A stretch of DNA of 64,000 nucleotides from Odobenus rosmarus divergens. Its lineage: Eukaryota > Chordata > Mammalia > Carnivora > Odobenidae. Position 1 is the stretch's first letter; each line of letters begins with the position of its first letter. The stretch is from positions 246,598 through 310,597 of the forward strand of contig NW_004451506.1 of the NCBI RefSeq assembly GCF_000321225.1. The letters are read 5' to 3'. The notes below the pieces were generated by a model that was not told the DNA's origin, did not search any database, and was given only the letters and a program-made list of their open reading frames with translations. This document shows, in pieces, positions 50,047 to 61,930 of this stretch. Made by a program: the position numbers and the translations under genes.

Positions 50047-50061
50047 AAGACACGGGAGATA

Positions 50062-50263
50062 GGGGCACCTGGGTGGCTCAGATGGTTGAGCGTCTGGCTC
50101 TTGGGTTCAGCTCAGGCCATCATCTCTGGGCCATGGGGTCAAGCCACATGTCGGGCCCAGCACTCAGCGGGGAGTGTGCTTGAAGATTCTCTCCCTCTGC
50201 CCCTTCCCCCACTCTCTCTTTCTGAAATAAATAAATAAATCTTTACCAAAAAAAAAAAAAAAA
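50062..50263 (+). mobile_element. Carnivore SINE with diverged head region
   Basis: Head ggggcacctgggtggctcag, core 'cagctcaggccatcatctct', tail aaataaataaataaatcttt and a long A-run. Approximate target duplication: aagacacgggagata before, aagacgtgggaaata after. Confidence 0.92.
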
Positions 50264-50279
50264 AGAAGACGTGGGAAAT

Positions 50280-50610
50280 AAATAGAAGGAGCAGGTGACT
50301 GCAAGGACTCCATGGCTGAGACATGGTGAATGGGTAGATGGTTCCATGCAGACAAACGTGAATGAGGAGGGCTCACTGGCTGATAAGCAGAGAAAGCAAA
50401 GGGAGCCGAGTTAACAAGCCCATTTTCAGCCTGCAGTCTGAGGTTGCTAGGGGGTATCCAGGTAAAGATGTCAGCTGAGATATCTGGATATGAGTGTCTG
50501 GCTTTTAGAAGGAACGCCGGGATAGACGACACAGATGTGAAATTTATTCCCTTCTCAGTCATAGATGAAATCTGGGGTACAGATGTGATCTCCCAGAGAA
50601 AGGCAAACCT
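50280..50610. repeat. Ancient LINE-like relic, second piece
   Basis: 'tatccaggtaaagatgtcag' and 'gatatctggatatgagtgtc' then 'tctggcttttagaaggaac' continue the relic interrupted by the SINE; they match the remembered 'ggtggagatgtc...ttggatatatgagtctgg' block. Confidence 0.4.
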
Positions 50611-50836
50611 GTGAGGAACACCACTGCTCAAGTGGAAAAGGAAGCCAGTTGTTTAGGGAACCACAGTACTTGATTCTCAAATATTCACAGTTAACTCCCT
50701 CCCCCCACCCCCCAATCCTCATCACACACAGAGGTTTCTAAACGAATTCTCCAGACATTCTAAACCAGTTCTCTTTCTTCTGAAAGAAGACGGGCAAATG
50801 GAACAGAAGTAACAGTCGCAGAAAACAAAGACTGCT

Positions 50837-50858
50837 GAGAGAGAGAGAGAGAGAGAGA
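50837..50858. repeat. (GA)n microsatellite
   Basis: About eleven GA units, followed by a short GGAA repeat at 50876-50890. Confidence 0.9.
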
Positions 50859-50890
50859 ATGAAGGAGGAAAACAGGGAAGGAAGGAAGGA

Positions 50891-51552
50891 AATAAAGAAA
50901 TATCTTTCGATTATCTCTCTGCCTTGGCTGCAAAATGAACTTGGCCCAACCGTGGCCGAAACAGAAAAGCCTAGAGGACTTAGAAGGTTGAAGAAAACTT
51001 GCGGAAAGGTCTTAATGGCCAGGCAACCCTCAAACTAGAAACTCCACCTGGAAATCCAATGGAAGAAGTCAGATTTCAAAACAAGGATTTCTAGTAAAAG
51101 AGAAAGAGGAACTCTAATTGCAGAGGGTGAAAAAGAGCAGTCAGGGAGAGCAATTGAGGTGTAGTGAACACACGTGACAAGATAAGTGGGTGTTTGGTTT
51201 TCCTCTGAAAATGTGCTATCTGTATTGCTTTCCTAAAAAATGTAGTGTTTTGATAGTTATTCATCATCAGTAGTAATAAATATCTTTGCTAAGTTTTACA
51301 AGTGTCCTTTTTGGAACTGAAAAGCACATTATTGTCCTTCAGAGGTTTCCTGAGGCCAGAGGCTGCTTAGGTGGACGCACCACTGCCCCCTGGTGGGAAG
51401 GAACTATTTTTGAGTTGAGGCTGTTTCCTCGAACACCCTGCAGCTAAACCTATGCCACCGCATCATCTATCTGCCATATGTAGTCTAAGTACGAAAAGAA
51501 AACAACTATTTGTATTTGTTTTTATATGTGAAGAAGGCCCAAGTGAATTCTT
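50891..51552. other. Intron, nothing recognised
   Basis: Unique intron sequence without repeat or exon signals in DGKI phase. Confidence 0.4.
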
Positions 51553-51569
51553 AAGAATACAGTTGCCGA

Positions 51570-51651
51570 CAATGAATCATGGAACACTACATCAAAAACT
51601 AATGCTGTAATGTATGTGATTAACATAACAATAAAATATTAAAAAAAAAAA
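51570..51651 (+). mobile_element. Extremely 5'-truncated L1 insertion (82 bp)
   Basis: The insert begins caatgaatcatggaacacta and continues 'catcaaaaactaatgctgta' and 'gattaacataacaataaaat', the extreme 3' end of carnivore L1, then an A-tail. A perfect 17-bp duplication, aagaatacagttgccga, flanks it at 51553-51569 and 51652-51668. This is the signature of target-primed reverse transcription that stopped early. Confidence 0.9.
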
Positions 51652-51668
51652 AAGAATACAGTTGCCGA

Positions 51669-53417
51669 GCAGATACAAACTCTTACTTCAAGGGCAAGAG
51701 CTGTTTGAAACTAAGCACCTGGAAACAATTTCGTGTCTGGTAAGTTTATTAAATATAGCACCACCAGGCAGGAGGACGGGAGCTCTTTGCCTGCAGATAT
51801 TAAGAACTTTTAGTTTTATTATAGCTTCTTAATGATCTACAAGTGGCCCCAAACAACCTGAGCTACCATACTATCTCCAAGGTAGCTTTTCATTTAGTTC
51901 AGAGCTTTCTCCCCGACCACTGGCTCATGGATTAACACTAACATTTCTAGAGAGCATATGGTCAACCATATACTGTTGTTGACATCCTACCTTTTTAACA
52001 TAAACTTGCCAGCTGTATATTTAGCCTAATAGAAGCTAGAGGCAAGGAGAAAAGAAAACCATTGGGAATGAGCCAGGAGTCTCACCAGCTGCAAAATGTA
52101 AACAAAATAAGGAATACAACTGAACAATGGATAATGGTCTGGGGAAATGGATAATGGCCTGGATAATGATCTGGGGAAAGTGCTGAGTGACTCTGATGTC
52201 CAGAGAGACTCTAGGAAAGGAGGAAGCAGAGGAGAGAGGACCTCTCACGCCAGCTTCAGACTTAGAAGTGGATGCCAAAAATGCAAACACTTTAAGAGCC
52301 CTGTCTAATGCTATTCCTCAACATATGCCATCTCAGAAAGAGAGGTGAAGTGAGGTTCTGGCAGGGAGCTACGGCACCTCTGTCACTGGTCTATTCTAGG
52401 CACTTCTGTCGATTGTAACAGTGACTCCATAAATACGTGGCAAAGCATGCCCTGCTTCACAGGCACCACAGGAAGCCAGCCATTCAGGACATATCAGTAA
52501 CCATGCACCACAGGCCACAAACATGAGTAGCACCTTGGGGGGGTCTCTCGCTGTGACAGAATAATGACCCGAGGCTGAGCCCATAAATGGCCCTATCTTG
52601 AGCTAGACCAGGCATATGGGCATTATATATAGAAGATACTCAGAAAGAGGCCCCAAATCCCCATTCTTCTCCATCCCTTTCTCCAACCCCAGATAGACCT
52701 CTCCATTAAAAAAATTAGATGAAGTGGTGCTACAATGAACATACACTCTGAATATCTAGTTATTATCTCCTTGTCTCAAATCAGTTTATCAAAACACCTA
52801 AGAAAAGAAAGGGTCCAAGAGGGATACATCTTATTTAGATATTGAATAGTGAGCTAGGTTGTATCTAGACAATAGGATGCCACTCAGAATGGCAACATTG
52901 AGTTGAAGCACCAGAGTCCATGGGACCCCAATGTGGGGGCATCAGGAAAGTGATAACTCACTAACAGGCAGAAGGGGATGCAACGTGGAGAGAGGTGAGC
53001 TCCGAATATCCAGCTCTGCCAACCTCCTGCTATTGGGGAAACCAACACTCTCCAAGTGACCTGGGTAAAAAGGAGGCCAATAGCATTCCTTCTTAAAACA
53101 AAACAGAACATATTTATCTTGATGTGTTTTATGACCCTAGAATCACTCTTAATGATTTTCTCTTGTTCCCAATAAATATAGACCAAAGTGGTCAATGAAG
53201 AAGAGTTATCTCATATACAATACAGTAGTTATTTCTAAAAGAAGAGTGTGGTCACTGTGTAATAAACATGAAGAAAAGTATGTCAGAGAGACCAAGGAAC
53301 TCCTGTTTCTTGGACTTTGTTCCCTTCTTAACACAGTCAGGCCCCTAGACCATGCACATGCTCGGTGTTCTCTTCATGGTCTTTGTGTTCACAAAGGTAG
53401 GCAAGGGGCAGACTCAC
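51669..53417. other. Intron just 3' of the 200-bp exon
   Basis: Unique intron. A small tandem (ggataatggtctggggaaat-type) lies at about 52129-52178. Confidence 0.45.
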
Positions 53418-53617
53418 TCATTGAGTAAAGGCATGGATGTTCTCCTCTTGCTCTTCTGTACCATGTTGGCTTGATTCCTCAAGGAGATCCGAATCATAGC
53501 TGGGGCCAACCTACAGGGCTCCCCATCCACTTGCATGGGGATGGATTTGTAAGTGAGCAACATGACTTCCCGACACTGGTGTAGCCTTTCCCCGTGGCCC
53601 CCAACTTGCAGTGCAGC
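53418..53617 (-). CDS. DGKI: DGKI coding exon: end of DGK accessory domain
   Basis: This 200-bp exon encodes [18 protein letters not shown] at its start and ends SMPLLN plus the two bases GA. It begins after acceptor ...gaattcacag and ends before donor gtgagt. Its reading phase is 0 at the 5' end and 2 at the 3' end. The GGHGERL...QVDGEPC...[13 protein letters not shown] block is the end of the diacylglycerol kinase accessory domain, which packs on the catalytic domain to complete the lipid kinase. The following KSKRRTSMP stretch is basic, leads into a linker, and carries an RRTS sequence that fits a PKA-type site. The GA end joins the 101-bp exon (GA|T = Asp) or the candidate cassette exon (GA|C = Asp). 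The acceptor pyrimidine tract is weak, so the 5' edge is set mainly by protein similarity. Confidence 0.95.
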
Positions 53618-54555
53618 CTGTGAATTCAAGAGTCCAAAGGAAGCTGGAAGTTAGTTCTTAAGAGTCAGGAAATCCCCAAGTGCATGCTGAATAACCCAAA
53701 GGCCTTTGATAAGCATAGTGAAACTTGCTAGCCAGGAGTAGAATGGGAAACCTTGGGTAAATCACCTTAACAAAAATAAACTAAAATTTCTCAACTTTTG
53801 ATGAGCTTGGCCAAAAATTCTCGATAGCTAATTTTCAGTGTTACATATTTTCAGTCTTAATTTAATCACATTACTTTAATACAGAAGTTGTTCTCTGTGC
53901 GATTTATTCCCATTGAATAACCAATATAAGGAGAAAAAAAAGACTATAAAAGACATAAAGCACAGTTTAAGGCAGCTTTTGTACTAATTTAAATATAAAT
54001 ATATATTATATATTATTTAAATATAAATACATAATATAGTTACTCAACATGTATATATAACATATATCTTATATACATACATGCTAGCATATGTAACTAT
54101 ATATTACATATTAAGTATATTCATATTTAACTTGGCAGCACACCCTTGGTTAATTTTCAAACTTGGGCAGGTTTTTCCTTTTTACCAAAAACCTCCTCAA
54201 GCTACTTGTAATCTGTATAAGATCAATGAAATGCAAAATAATATTAATTACTCAATTACAAACATTATGAAAAGTAAAGCAAAGGATCAAAATCAAACAC
54301 AGAGCTCAATCCACCACAGTGGCCACAAAATGGAAAAGTCAATCTAAAATGAAAAGCCCATTGTTAAGGACAACAAACTAACATAACTTTACTGCATTAG
54401 TTAAAAAATATATGTATATGCACACATATATATTTATATATGTTAAATTAATACACTATACATTTTTATGTTGTGTATGTTATTACATATTTAGTATCAT
54501 TTACCTTTTAGGGATGAATGGAAATCATACACATTTGGTTATAAAAGAGTACACA
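53618..54555. other. Intron upstream of the 200-bp exon, AT-rich core
   Basis: Contains a very AT-rich, palindrome-prone zone at about 53985-54115 and another at 54405-54490. No gene found here; the preceding DGKI exon (expected to end ...TMASL) was not found up to 64000. Confidence 0.5.
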
Positions 54556-55030
54556 AATTATACAACTTGATGAGTGTCTTTATATACATATGTGAATCAC
54601 CATCCAGATCAAGCTTTAGATAATTTATAGTTTTCCACGTGCTCCTTCCCAATCTTTTCATACTCCTCCCACAAACCAGTTAGCAACCAATACTCTGACT
54701 CCTATCACCATAGATTCAATTTGTTTGAACTTGAACTTCATATAAACCATAGTAGATAACTCTTTTGTGTCTGACATCTTTTGTTCATCACTATTTTTTA
54801 AGTACTATATAGCAAATTATATTTATTTGCTCTTCTGCTGGTAAACATTTGGTTGTTTCCAGTTTGTAGCTACTGTTGATGTAAACTTTCTTATAAATAT
54901 TGCTTGGTAGATACTCTCTTGGGTACGTACAATGAGAAGAATTGCTATGCCATTAAGCTGAGATGTATAATTAACTTGAATAGATACTGCTAAATAATTT
55001 TTCAGTAAGGTTATATTATGTATTTTGAGT
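54556..55030 (-). mobile_element. L1 3' region relic, reverse orientation
   Basis: 'aatactctgactcctatcac', 'catagattcaatttgtttga', 'cttgaacttcatataaacca', 'actcttttgtgtctgacatc', 'aaacatttggttgtttccag' and 'actctcttgggtacgtacaa' are the familiar reverse complement of L1 3' sequence. Confidence 0.8.
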
Positions 55031-55556
55031 TATCAATTAGCTTATAATAAACATAAAAAAAGGAGTCAGGTTGTAACTTGTTCAAAATCTAAAAGATTAA
55101 AACATACTATCAACCTGTTTCTGTATGTCTCATTTCCATGAATGAGGAATAAACTTTGTTAACTGATATTTGTGAAGCCAACCTCCCCTTATTTGGTTGC
55201 CAGATATTTATATTTATCTGAGGTGTTGAATTTTTTTTGTACTTGCATTAATTTGAACAAAAGAAACTTGATTATCTATAAATGCAAAAAGAAAAGAAAC
55301 ACAAAGGGACAAAAGGGACGGAAAGAAAAAAGACTAAAAACTGAGAAGAACTATTTATTGAACACCTGTAATGTTAAAAGCATTCCGTTGTGTGCTTTAC
55401 ATACAATTTTATTCAGTTAGTTGGGAGAACAAAAAAGCAGAGGAGAATGCAGTGAGAATTTACTAAAATTCTTTTTGGCCTATTCCCCGAGCCTCTGTTA
55501 TTCAGCTGAAAGTTTTTCTTGGCTGTACTCAAATGATCCACTTAAATCCATTAGTG
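55031..55556. other. Intron, nothing recognised
   Basis: AT-rich unique sequence. Confidence 0.4.
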
Positions 55557-55632
55557 GATCCACTTAGATTATGAGCCACTATCTCATGTCCACTAAGATC
55601 CACTTAGATTAGAGCCACTATCTCATGTCCAG
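55557..55632. repeat. 40-bp imperfect tandem duplication
   Basis: gatccacttagattatgagc...ctcatgtcca is repeated 40 bp later with one base missing (gatccacttagattagagcc). Confidence 0.9.
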
Positions 55633-56590
55633 AACTTTTCTAATATATTTCCCTTGCCTGCAAGTACTTCTCAGCTGAGAACTCTATCCCTTCATCCACT
55701 GTTCTGGAAATACCATTTCTTCTTCTCCCCCTCAGCCACCTTTGACTAGGCCCAATCACAAATAAAAATGCAGAACCTGCCAGGTGAGAACTTCTTCCTT
55801 GGAGTTTAACAGAACTGAAAACGGTTTTAAATACTTTCCAACCCCTTGGTATGAGAAGGCATACACGCTACTGTAGAGCACTTTTAAGTCATCTTCCCAG
55901 CCTCAAAAATACAGCAACGGCAATACCACAAACATGTAAACAGCTGTCCTGTTGGCATTTCAAAATCAATCCAAGATCACTGCGCAGGCACAGGAGGAAT
56001 TACGGTAAATAGCTTTTCAGGGTAAAGACAGTTCTTCTATTGTTAGCATAGCCACAGTATTTTGGGAACAAGTTAGAGTAAAGGTAATTTTTTAAATGCT
56101 CATTAGAAATACTTATTTTTCATCACGCAGGGTGGTCTAGGCTTAACCACAAATAACCCCAAGATTTGCTAGAAGGAATCATTTACTGGTAATAATATGG
56201 TGATTTATTAGTGACAGAGATTCAATTATCTGTTCAATCTAGGATCTATTACTCTTGTGAAAATTTCAAATATTGCCTTTCTGATAGCATGGGCCCTGAC
56301 AGGAAAACAAAGACATCCCCTGAACTAAGTGCATCCACTGCCATTTACTGCCCTATTGCCCAGACCACAACAACTTCCCTTCATGTCACAGGTGTGGCTT
56401 GAGATCCTGTGTCTTTCCACACTCTACTCCTCCCCGTGATACTTGTCTCCATCTTCCTCCAAGCCTCATCCTCTTTCTTACTACTCAAGCCCCTATTCTA
56501 CTTGCTGTCAGATGGGAAGGATGGACAATCCTGGGTTGGTGGGAGCAGAGAAGAAAACATAGAATAGTTAGGAACAAAATCAGCAAAGGG
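55633..56590. other. Intron, nothing recognised
   Basis: Unique sequence with short unsupported frames. Confidence 0.4.
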
Positions 56591-56599
56591 TATGCAAGA

Positions 56600-57475
56600 A
56601 CCTGAAAACCAGGCTGAAACTATAGAATATAAAACTTTGCTAAGAGAAATGAAAGAACAGCTAAATGGAGAAAGACATATTTGTAGATTGGAACACTAAA
56701 TACTGTTAATATGTCAATTCTCCCTAATCTATAGAATCAAAGCAATCCCAATTAAAATCCTAGTTTTTTTTTTTTTGTCAACACAGTCAAACTGGTTCTA
56801 AAATTTATATACAAATGCAAAAGACAGAATAACCAAAACATTCTTAGAAGGGCAAAGTGGAATGATTCATATTACCAGTTTGAAGACTTACTATGAAGCT
56901 ATAGTAATCAAAACAGTGTGGTACTGCCATAGGATAAAGAAATAAACCAATGAAACAGGATAGAGCCCAAAAATAGAACCACATACAATCGAAGGGCAAA
57001 GGCACTAAGGTAATTCTATAGCAAAGTCTACTCAACAAATAATGCTGGGAAAAATTGAAAAAATGTATTTTTTAAAAATGAATCTTCATATGTACTTTAC
57101 ACAATCCACATAAATTAATTTGGACTGAATTAAATACTTAATACACAAAGCTAAAACTATAAATCTTCAAAAATCAAACACAGGAGAATATTTTCCCAAC
57201 CTTTCTTGGAATAAGCAAGGTTTCTTAAGAAGGGCACAGAAAGCCCTCACATGAAATAAGCCTACCTCATAGAATTGGAATTCAGAAGAATGTTCAAAGT
57301 TCTGCTTGTCAAAACAGACACTAAGAAAATAAAAAGATCAGAATAGACGGAGAATATATTTGCACTAAATATATCTGTCAAAAGATTTGTATTCGGAATA
57401 TATAAATAACTCCTGAAATTCAACAATAAAAGACAAACAACCTATTAAAATATGCAAAAAACACACTTCAAAAAA
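56600..57475 (+). mobile_element. Old L1 ORF2 3' fragment
   Basis: Motifs in order: 'gttaatatgtcaattctccc', 'caaagcaatcccaattaaaa', 'aagtggaatgattcatatta', 'atagtaatcaaaacagtgtg', 'gtactgccataggataaaga', 'aataatgctgggaaaaattg', 'tgtcaaaagatttgtattcg'. Frames are broken. Confidence 0.8.
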
Positions 57476-57689
57476 ACAAAAAAACCACACAAGGTAACAA
57501 TAAAGTTGAACAACAATGTGTCCTTACTCTCATTTTTTGCTGTTTAAGAGGACATCATGGGATGGACAAAACAGGCATGATTTCTTTCTTTCTTTCTAGG
57601 GATGAAATTTTATTCTCGTCTCTGCTTCTGTTTCATCAGGTGTAATATTATAATAGCTTTTTGTTTCTATCTGTGAACACATTTCCAGC

Positions 57690-58095
57690 ACCTGTGGGAT
57701 ATTACTTAACAGGTATTCATGTACATTGCTGTTGGGCAAGTAAACAGAACAAAATTTCTAGAAAGCAGTTTTATAACTGTTATTAAGAGGCTTTAAAATA
57801 CGTCATTGACAGTAATTTCTTCTGTGGGGATATGTCATCGGAAAGTATTTTGAAATATGAACAGAGGTTTATGAGCAATTATTACAGGATTATTCACACC
57901 ACCAAACATCCAAAAACCTCAACATTTCATAAAGGAAGCTTTTCATAAAGGAATAACTATTATATAAATTGAGATATTTATATATGAAAGAGTAGTCAGC
58001 CATTTGTGGTATGGGTTTTACTTATAATACGATTTCCTATATGTTTAAAAACAGAAATAAAGCAATTGGAAAAAAAAACACATCAAAATATAAAT
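57690..58095 (+). mobile_element. L1 3' relic
   Basis: 'tgtacattgctgttgggcaa', 'gcaattattacaggattatt', 'caccaaacatccaaaaacct' and 'gtagtcagccatttgtggta' follow an L1ME-like 3' end. Confidence 0.6.
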
Positions 58096-58571
58096 AGTTA
58101 CAGATTATTTAACTGTGACTGATATTTTTACTTTTAGTTCTTATGTGTACTATCAAAATAAGCACACATTGAATATTTTTTCCTAAAAAAATAAAGAATA
58201 CACTCTCTGGTATGTATAAAACCTCAGCCCTGGGAATTTCTCCATGTGATTTTTCTCACCAAATAACATTAAGCTTTTCTAATTCATAAACATAAAAGAG
58301 CTTACATATTTTAATTTCAATTAACATAAAGAAAACTGGCTCTACTTTCTTTAAAGTTTAGGAGACTGAAATCTCTGGATTTCATACTGCATAGCAAATT
58401 TGGTGACCAGTGCCTCAATCTGTACAATGCTTTGGACTGTCTTAAAGAGTTTTAGATTACTTAGAAACAGACTCAACATGAAAAGACCTTCAAAACCATA
58501 AAGGCAAAAAATTGTGGCAGAAATAAATACAAATTACAGTGTCTGATTATGGTCTGCATAGAATCCAAAAA
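58096..58571. other. Intron, nothing recognised
   Basis: AT-rich unique stretch. Confidence 0.4.
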
Positions 58572-58581
58572 GGTAATCAGG

Positions 58582-58807
58582 GGGCACCTGGGTGGCTCAG
58601 TTGGTTAAGTGCCTGATTCTTGGTTTCAGCTCAGGTCATGATCTCATGGTGGTGAGATTGAGCCCCTGAGCCCCTGTCAGGCTCGCACTCAGCAGGGAGT
58701 CTGCTTCAGATTCTCTCTCCTTCTTCCTCTCCCTCCCCCTCTGCCCCTCACCCCACTTGCTCACACGTTCTCTCTAAAATAAACAAAATCTTAAAAAAAA
58801 AAAAAAT
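58582..58807 (+). mobile_element. Carnivore SINE, longer-body form
   Basis: Head gggcacctgggtggctcagt, core 'cagctcaggtcatgatctca', a local duplication gagcccctgagcccctg, tail aaaataaacaaaatcttaaa. Target duplication ggtaatcagg at 58572-58581 and 58808-58817. Confidence 0.94.
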
Positions 58808-58817
58808 GGTAATCAGG

Positions 58818-59448
58818 TTACCAAGCACCCGCGAAGAATCATCTTAGTTTGTAGGAATGCATTTCAACCAGGGAAATGAATTGAAGATTACTGTTTTGAA
58901 ATTTGCAATCACAAGATAAAGAGTCTAGTTTCAAGAAACATAAACCCAAGTCCTGGAAATGAAATTCTTTCTTCTAGAACAATAGTGTACTGTTAGATGA
59001 GCAGTCAGGTAAGATGTGAATGAAAATAGAGAAACATATGCCCATATTCTTCAGAGAGCATAGGATGTTCAAAACTGTGCAGTATGCACTACATTTAACT
59101 CTGCTTTCTTGAAGTAGAATTTTTTTTAATCTTGGAAGCAATCTAAAGTCATCAGAATCTGAGATCCACATTTGACGCTAGCTGCTATGCATTTTTACAT
59201 GATTCAAATATAAAGAGAAAAAATAATTGACATAATTTTAGTATTCCATTTTCTCTTCGCCAGCTTCCATCAACTATTATTCTTTTCCTTTTCCTACCAA
59301 TGATGGGACGGGAGAGAAGGAAATCCGATAGACCCCCAAAACCTTCTCTCCCAACCTGGAAGGATCCCGTGAACTCTAAACGTGTATTTCAAATTGCCTC
59401 TATCTCCCTAGATGCCTTACAGGGGTTTCAAATTTAACTTACATAAAT
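58818..59448. other. Intron, nothing recognised
   Basis: Unique intron sequence. Confidence 0.4.
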
Positions 59449-59676
59449 TGAGCACTGGGTAATATATAGAACTGTTAAATCACTATATATTATATGTTTT
59501 ATATAGAGAGAACCATTAAATCACTATATATCTATATATCACAATATATAGAACTGTTAAATCACAATACATAGAACTGTTAAATCACTATATTGTCCAT
59601 CTGAAACTAACTTAACACTGTATAGTAACTAGACTGGAATTAAAATAAAATTTTAAAATATGGTAAAAAAAACCAC
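59449..59676 (+). mobile_element. Truncated L1 3' end with internal minisatellite
   Basis: The left end (ttgagcactgggtaatatat) and right end ('actgtatagtaactagactgg' then aattaaaataaaa) match a carnivore L1 3' end. Between them about four imperfect copies of an atatagaactgttaaatcac unit are amplified at 59463-59590. Confidence 0.65.
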
Positions 59677-59699
59677 AATTCATTTTTTGGCAATATTAT

Positions 59700-60500
59700 C
59701 TTTCTTTTATATTCCCCCCCTCTCTAACGTATTCACCATTTACCTAATGGCCTCCGCTAGCCAGCCAGGATTCATGTATACTCCTTTTTCACCCTTCAAA
59801 ATAAGTCACCGTGTCTGAATAACTCTTGAAGTTGCCTATCCCCCCAACTTCATTACCACTTTCTTCCCCGGATTCCAGGCCTCCTCATTTCTGCACCTGG
59901 ACTTCGGTACCAACATCTTGCTTTGTCTCTGTGCCTCCAGCAGAGAGATTCTGGTCACCTTCCACCCAGGCATCCAGACAATCTTTCTAAACCACCATTC
60001 TGATTCTGTCTCATTCCACCTCTGCCAACCTTCCTGCTTCACAGTTACAAAAAACTGTTCCTGGCCTCTCCTTTCTCCACACCAGTGTCTTTCTTCCCCT
60101 TCTGTGTCATCACTGAGCCACCATGAGTGCTCTAGGATACCATGCTCTCTCAGGCGATTCTCCCACAGAATGGACGCTCACAATCGCATCTGTAAGTACT
60201 CCTGCCTCCTCTGTGCAATTTTTGCTGATTTCCCCATTTTACAAACACTGTTTGGTTTCACTTCTCCTTCCTATCTCCACACATGCCTTTCTCCTAGAAT
60301 TTATGATGCCAGACTGCAATTGCTTGTGTTTTTTGTGTCCTCCCATAACACTGAACTGTGGGCACCCTGAGGACAGGGTTGTCTCTGGGTCCATTTCATA
60401 ACTGTTTTACGTAGCAGAGTGCCATTTCTGAATTCAGTATTTGTGGGTTCAATAAATGTTCAATAAATATTTATGACTGACATTAAATGAATGAAAGCAG
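59700..60500 (+). repeat. L2 remnant, long
   Basis: L2 order is visible: 'gcatccagacaatctttcta', 'aaaccaccattctgattctg', then the tail 'ccctgaggacagggttgtct', 'tcaataaatgttcaataaat'. The 150-codon frame at 59918-60370 comes from this repeat. Confidence 0.7.
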
Positions 60501-61660
60501 GGAGACATTTTAAATTACAAATATTATCTGGAATTTATAAAATTCCTATTAATTAGAGACCATCAGTATGACCTGTACTGCCCATAGGCTGCATGGCCTT
60601 TCATGATCCAGAACCCCAAGTCACCCAGGGTCACTTCCACTGTACCAGACTTGCCAAGTATTTGTAAGCCCACAGATTCGAGGGGAGGGTACAGAGACCC
60701 AAACTTAGAATGGCAAGTGTCCAAAAAACTCAAATCCATTTAAACCAATGATCACCATCAAAGATGCTATCAATTACTTATTTTGAAAACATATAAATAA
60801 AAATAATCTGTTATCCTGCTTTCCCTATACCAATTATGTAACCAAGTAGCCAAATAATAGGTGAAATTACTCTTTATAGAAATACTCCAGTTAATCAGTG
60901 AAAAAGGACAGAATTAGAATACGACTACTCCGCCAACCTCTAATGATCACTGGATCCAGACAATGCTCATCAGGGACTATTAGTCAAAAAAGAGAGACAA
61001 CTAGATATTACCTATCCTCTTTGGGAAGAAGAAAACACTACTCACAGAGTAGATTTGGGGGACTGGGGAGACAGAAGTGCTGTATCTACATCCAACTATC
61101 AATTTAAAGGAAACAGCAAGAGAGAAGAGCATGTTAATTGACACATCCGGAATATTATCAGCACAATTCAAACGCAGGGAAACTTTACAGGATGAATAGC
61201 CTGGTTTCTTCAATAAATAAATGAAGAAGTTAAAGAGATGGACAGAAACCTATAGATACATAAGAGTCACATTAATCAATTACAATGAATAAATTTTATT
61301 TGGATCCTGGTTCAAACTCACAGAGCATAAGAAAACAAAGGACATTTGCAAGACAACTGGAAATTTGAGCACTCAGTAAACAGTAATATTCAGATGCTAC
61401 TGTCTTAATTTTTTCAGATATAAGGCATATAGCTGTGTTCATAAAAGAAGTCTTATCTTTTAAAAACACATTCAGAAATATTTGTAAGTGATAAAATGCC
61501 AGAGATATGCTTCACACTAATATAAGGGATGTGGTCATAGGTGGGGACAGATAGAAGATTGCCCAATCTTCTATCTGTTGAACATTATAGAAGCTAGGTG
61601 ATGGCACATGAGGGTTCAATATATTGTCTATTTTTATATTGGACTTTTCTCATAATAAAT
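60501..61660. other. Intron, small L2-like patch
   Basis: 'ggcctttcatgatccagaac' at about 60595-60660 may be L2. The rest is not recognised. Confidence 0.35.
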
Positions 61661-61930
61661 ACTTACTTAAAAGCACACTTTACTAATTCCCCAGTGACCC
61701 TGGAATAAAGTCAAAACCTCTAGACAAATCCTGTAATCACTCCATGATCTGGTCCTTGCCTACCACTCTCAGTTTTCACCTCCATAAAATGAATTACAGT
61801 TCCCACGGAGGACTAGGATCCCTCATACCGCTGAGTGTATGTAAATTTCTCTTTCTATAGAATGCCCAATCCCGTTCTTCTTCTGCTGGCAAAATGCATT
61901 CACTCTGCCACATTTGCTCAAGCCAACTAC
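61661..61930 (+). repeat. L2 remnant
   Basis: 'ggaataaagtcaaaacctct', 'ccatgatctggtccttgcct' and 'tctatagaatgcccaatccc' follow L2. Confidence 0.55.

Noticed and set aside
50164..50631. 155-codon minus-strand frame
   Set aside because: Runs through the reverse complement of a SINE and an ancient LINE relic; not in DGKI phase with splice sites.
59918..60370. 150-codon plus-strand frame
   Set aside because: Derived from an L2 remnant; no conserved protein.
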